From Methanomassiliicoccales archaeon PtaU1.Bin030 (GTDB lineage: Archaea; Thermoplasmatota; Thermoplasmata; Methanomassiliicoccales; Methanomassiliicoccaceae), in the NCBI GenBank assembly GCA_002067635.1, contig MVRB01000104.1:1-7148 (forward strand): a stretch of 7,148 nucleotides of DNA, given 5' to 3'. This document shows, piece by piece, positions 5,262 through 7,148 of the stretch (positions are counted from its first letter, which is position 1; each line of letters opens with the position of its first letter). The translations under genes and the position numbers were made by a program. The notes under the pieces were generated by a model that saw nothing but the letters and a program-made list of their open reading frames with translations, had not been told where the DNA came from and did not search any database.

Positions 5262-6056
5262 ATGAAGGTACTTGCCATCATGGGGAGCCCCCGTAAGAAC
5301 GGAACCGGCACGAAGGTCGTCGATGAGATCGAACTGGCGCTAACTCGAATGGGGCCGGTGCAGATGGAGCGCCTTCATCTCGCGGACCTTGACCTCAGGC
5401 CCTGCCGGGGCTGCTTCACCTGCATAAGGGCAGGGGAGGGGCTGTGCCCCCTTACGGATGACAGGAGGAGGATCGAAGAGCGGATAGAGAATGCTGATGG
5501 CATTATCCTTGTGTCACCGGGATATGTGCAGAACGTCAGTGCCCTGATGAAGAACTTCATGGACCGAATGGCCTACACCAACCATCGCCCCCGGTTCTTC
5601 GGGAAGAAGGCGATGATAGTGGCGAACGGCGGAGCTGGTCTGAACAAGGCCCTGGATGCACTGCGTATCGCCATAGGCGGCCCCTCGGTCGTGAGCGAGC
5701 TGGCGTACATGCAGCTCCCTTGGCCCATCAGCCCCCGGGCCCGTGGCAAGAGGAGCGCTCGCCTTCAGCGGGAGGCCGCAAGGTTCTACGACGCCTTAGT
5801 TAAGAACGACATGCGCCCCACGTTCTCGGACTACATGCGCTACCGCTTCTTCAAGAGCACCAGCCTGGAGACCAAGGAGTGGTTGCCAGCCGATTATGAG
5901 TTCTACAAGGACAAGGGCGACTACTACTACGATGTCAAGATCGGCGCCCGCCTCAAGATCACCTCGGCCCTGCTCATGGCCATCACCAAGCCCCTCATGA
6001 AGGACATGGCCCCATGGCACGCAGAAGGACCCTCCAAGGAGGAGAAGGGGCCATGA
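5262..6056 (+). CDS. Iron-sulfur-flavoprotein-like NAD(P)H-dependent FMN oxidoreductase
   Basis: This 264-aa flavodoxin-fold protein of the NADPH-dependent FMN reductase family opens with MKVLAIMGSPRKNGTGTK, the strand and phosphate-binding loop for FMN. C48, C51, C54 and C62 form a C-x2-C-x2-C-x7-C cluster, close to the compact [4Fe-4S] motif of archaeal iron-sulfur flavoprotein (Isf). SPGYVQNVSALMKNFMDRM (85-103) is the family's FMN-side loop and helix. Residues from about 185 form an extra C-terminal region rich in Tyr, Phe and Lys that I do not recognise. Members move electrons between ferredoxin or NAD(P)H and acceptors such as O2, peroxide or quinones. The ATG at 5262 begins the conserved strand and follows GAGG at 5251-5254. 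The frame is open back to 5151, but that stretch contains the TATA box. The next gene converges on it with a 15-bp gap. The acceptor is unknown. Confidence 0.85.
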   Translation: MKVLAIMGSPRKNGTGTKVVDEIELALTRMGPVQMERLHLADLDLRPCRGCFTCIRAGEGLCPLTDDRRRIEERIENADGIILVSPGYVQNVSALMKNFMDRMAYTNHRPRFFGKKAMIVANGGAGLNKALDALRIAIGGPSVVSELAYMQLPWPISPRARGKRSARLQREAARFYDALVKNDMRPTFSDYMRYRFFKSTSLETKEWLPADYEFYKDKGDYYYDVKIGARLKITSALLMAITKPLMKDMAPWHAEGPSKEEKGP

Positions 6057-6060
6057 TAAG

Positions 6061-6087
6061 AGGTACGAAGCTCAGTAGAACGTACCT
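6061..6087. terminator. Inverted repeat between convergent genes
   Basis: AGGTACG (6061-6067) and CGTACCT (6081-6087) form a perfect 7-bp stem with a 13-nt loop, extendable by one G-U pair. It covers the 3' end of the flavoprotein gene's tail and the last codons of the regulator gene, so it could act as a shared bidirectional 3' element. No T-tract is present on either strand. Confidence 0.35.
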
Positions 6088-6641
6088 TGGTACTGTCCTG
6101 TGACCGGGCAGCCCATGCACTTTCTGCCCTTGAACGAGGGGCAGTCCGTGCAGTTGAGGTTGATGCCGCACGGCGGCTTGCTGCATCTCTCTGGCTTCAG
6201 CTTAACAGGTATCGTGAAATCCTTCTGTGAGGAGATCACTATGTCGAAGTCCACGTCCTGAACCGATGGGTCGGAGCGTATGTGCCCGTTAACTATGGAC
6301 TCCAGCGTGGTCACGCTCTCGCTGAAGAAGAACAGGCAGAGGTTATGGCGACCAGAAACGCTGAAACCGTTGGCAAAATAGGGGCAATCGACGAATCGGT
6401 CCAGTATCTTCGAGGGAGCGGTCGAGGACAGGTCCACCTTGGCCAGGTATAGCCCCATCTTCAGTGGGCTGACCCCCGCGTTCAGCTCAAGTGCGCCCCT
6501 CTCCCTCAGCTTGCCCACTCGGCTGGCTACAGATGGCTGGGAGAGGCGGAGCACCTTGGCGATAGACTCCTGGGACACATTGGGGTCGGCGGAATACATG
6601 GATATTATGATCTTGTCCTTGTCATCGAGGTTGAGCACCAT
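6072..6641 (-). CDS. Lrp/AsnC-family transcriptional regulator with C-terminal cysteine cluster
   Basis: This is a 189-aa DNA-binding protein. Residues 5-52 form an Lrp-type winged helix-turn-helix, with LDDKDK then SQESIAKVLRLSQPSVASRV as the recognition helices. Residues 60-140 fit the AsnC/RAM ligand-sensing fold. The tail is unusual: C153-x4-C158-x5-C164-x2-C167-x7-C175-x2-C178, ending in GCPVTGQYQGTFY. Six clustered cysteines suggest a bound Zn or Fe-S cluster, so the protein may sense redox state, NO or metal rather than an amino acid. It is divergent from hcp across 105 bp and convergent with the Fe-S flavoprotein gene, which makes both candidate targets along with its own promoter. 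The ATG at 6641 lacks a clear Shine-Dalgarno sequence, and TTATTAAAAATAG (6654-6666, minus strand) lies just upstream, so the mRNA may be leaderless. The family call is solid; the metal and signal are inferred. Confidence 0.88.
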   Translation of the reverse strand: MVLNLDDKDKIIISMYSADPNVSQESIAKVLRLSQPSVASRVGKLRERGALELNAGVSPLKMGLYLAKVDLSSTAPSKILDRFVDCPYFANGFSVSGRHNLCLFFFSESVTTLESIVNGHIRSDPSVQDVDFDIVISSQKDFTIPVKLKPERCSKPPCGINLNCTDCPSFKGRKCMGCPVTGQYQGTFY

Positions 6642-6653
6642 TTCAGCACAAGC

Positions 6654-6666
6654 CTATTTTTAATAA
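6654..6666 (-). promoter_or_regulatory. TATA-like box of the Lrp-type regulator gene
   Basis: The minus strand reads TTATTAAAAATAG, nearly the same as the box before the first dehydrogenase gene. Its centre is only about 20 nt from the ATG at 6641, slightly short for a leaderless start. Alternatively the AATATAATATAAC stretch around 6679-6691 is the real box, with a leader of about 20 nt. Confidence 0.4.
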
Positions 6667-6676
6667 CTGAATAATC

Positions 6677-6704
6677 ATGTTATATTATATTTCATTATGT
6701 TATA
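6677..6704. repeat. Exact 8-bp direct repeat, 20 bp apart, between regulator and hcp
   Basis: ATGTTATA occurs at 6677-6684 and again at 6697-6704, a period of 20 bp or about two helical turns. It lies between the TATA candidates of the two divergent genes. Same-face repeats of this kind suit cooperative binding by an Lrp-type oligomer. The region is very AT-rich, so chance cannot be excluded. Confidence 0.4.
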
Positions 6705-6706
6705 GG

Positions 6707-6714
6707 TTATATAT
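6707..6714 (+). promoter_or_regulatory. TATA box of hcp
   Basis: TTATATAT is centred about 36 nt before the ATG at 6747, predicting transcription start near 6736 and a leader of about 10 nt. It directly follows the second copy of the ATGTTATA repeat, so a protein bound there would compete with TBP. Confidence 0.5.
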
Positions 6715-6735
6715 CTTAAGATCGGTAGTTACAGC

Positions 6736-6740
6736 GGTGA
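6736..6740 (+). promoter_or_regulatory. Shine-Dalgarno sequence of hcp
   Basis: GGTGA ends 6 nt before the ATG at 6747 and fixes that start in preference to the ATG two codons later. It sits within GGTGAGATCAC, close to the dyad at 2032-2043. Confidence 0.6.
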
Positions 6741-6746
6741 GATCAC

Positions 6747-7148
6747 ATGGCAATGTTCTGTAATCAATGCCAGCAGACCGCAAGGGGTATCGCCTGCACG
6801 GTCCGGGGAGTGTGCGGGAAGGACGAGGACGTCCAATCCCTGATGGACACCTTGCTGTTCGGCCTCAAGGGGATCGCGGCCTATGCCTACCACGCCCGCC
6901 TGCTCGGGAAGACCGACCCCGAGGTGGACGCGTTCATCGAGGAAGCTCTGTTCAAGACCCTAACGAACGTTGACTTCTCCCAGGAGGACCTGTGGAACAC
7001 GCTCATGAGGGCGGGCATGATGAACCTCAAGGTCATGCAGATGCTGGATGCCGGTAACACTGAGCATTTCGGACTTCCTGAGCCCACAAAGGTTCGCACT
7101 GGCACCGTGAAGGGACCAGGGATCCTGGTCACGGGGCATGACCTTCTG
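6747..7148 (+). CDS. hcp: Hybrid cluster protein (hydroxylamine reductase), partial
   Basis: The first 134 codons match hybrid cluster protein, a cytosolic Fe-S enzyme with a 4Fe-2O-2S type hybrid centre. The family is reported to reduce hydroxylamine to ammonia in vitro and to act as a nitric oxide reductase in vivo. CNQCQQT opens the N-terminal cluster motif: C5-x2-C8-x8-C17-x5-C23, the spacing of strict-anaerobe Hcps with a [4Fe-4S] cluster rather than the enterobacterial form. A helical domain follows (about 28-110), then GPGILVTGHDLL (123-134), the start of the domain whose later residues bind the hybrid cluster. The gene runs off the window; full-length family members are around 430-550 aa. 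The divergent Lrp-type regulator with a cysteine cluster is the obvious candidate controller. Identity is very secure; the physiological substrate in this organism is not shown. Confidence 0.95.
   Translation, partial: MAMFCNQCQQTARGIACTVRGVCGKDEDVQSLMDTLLFGLKGIAAYAYHARLLGKTDPEVDAFIEEALFKTLTNVDFSQEDLWNTLMRAGMMNLKVMQMLDAGNTEHFGLPEPTKVRTGTVKGPGILVTGHDLL

Noticed and set aside
6661..6720. AT-rich tract considered as an origin or insertion-sequence scar
   Set aside because: Its size and position match a divergent archaeal promoter pair; there is no terminal inverted repeat, target duplication or transposase fragment.

Overview
The window looks archaeal. Intergenic regions carry AT-rich TATA-like boxes 20-60 bp before start codons, Shine-Dalgarno matches are of the GGTGA/GAGG kind, the kinase phosphoacceptor box reads RHDINNQ as in many euryarchaeal kinases, and there is an Lrp/AsnC regulator beside a strict-anaerobe type hybrid cluster protein. 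Coding DNA is GC-rich with low-GC promoters. My best guess is an anaerobic euryarchaeon, possibly of the Methanomassiliicoccales/Thermoplasmata group. The taxon is inferred from overall character, not from a marker gene.

Layout: (1) 1-505, minus strand, the N-terminal 168 codons of a PurN-like formyltransferase. (2) 506-748, a divergent control region with a long interrupted hairpin, an inverted repeat and a TATA box. (3) 749-3259, two tandem, co-oriented iron-containing alcohol dehydrogenases of the ErcA-like subfamily. Both are 384 aa and about 60% identical by an ungapped hand count. They are separated by 201 bp that hold a strong imperfect hairpin and up to two TATA candidates. (4) 3246-4424, a soluble PAS histidine kinase that overlaps the second dehydrogenase by 14 nt. 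(5) 4461-5114, a histidine-phosphatase superfamily protein, probably in the same transcription unit. (6) 5262-6056, an iron-sulfur-flavoprotein-like FMN protein with its own promoter. (7) 6072-6641, minus strand, an Lrp/AsnC-type regulator with a six-cysteine C-terminal tail. It converges on gene 6 and diverges from gene 8. (8) 6747-7148, the N-terminal 134 codons of hybrid cluster protein (hcp).

There appear to be two functional blocks. The first (749-5114) resembles a metabolite-sensing module: ErcA-like dehydrogenases translationally coupled to a cytosolic PAS kinase, then a phosphatase of the superfamily that includes phosphohistidine phosphatases, with no response regulator in view. The second (5262-7148) looks like a redox or nitrosative-stress module: an Fe-S flavoprotein, a regulator whose cysteine tail could hold a metal or Fe-S cluster, and hcp read divergently from it across a 105-bp AT-rich promoter carrying an exact 8-bp direct repeat spaced 20 bp. 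The functional links within each block are inferred from gene order and motifs.

No rRNA, tRNA, CRISPR array or mobile element was seen. No gene-free stretch exceeds 300 bp; the longest are 506-748, 1904-2104, 5115-5261 and 6642-6746.
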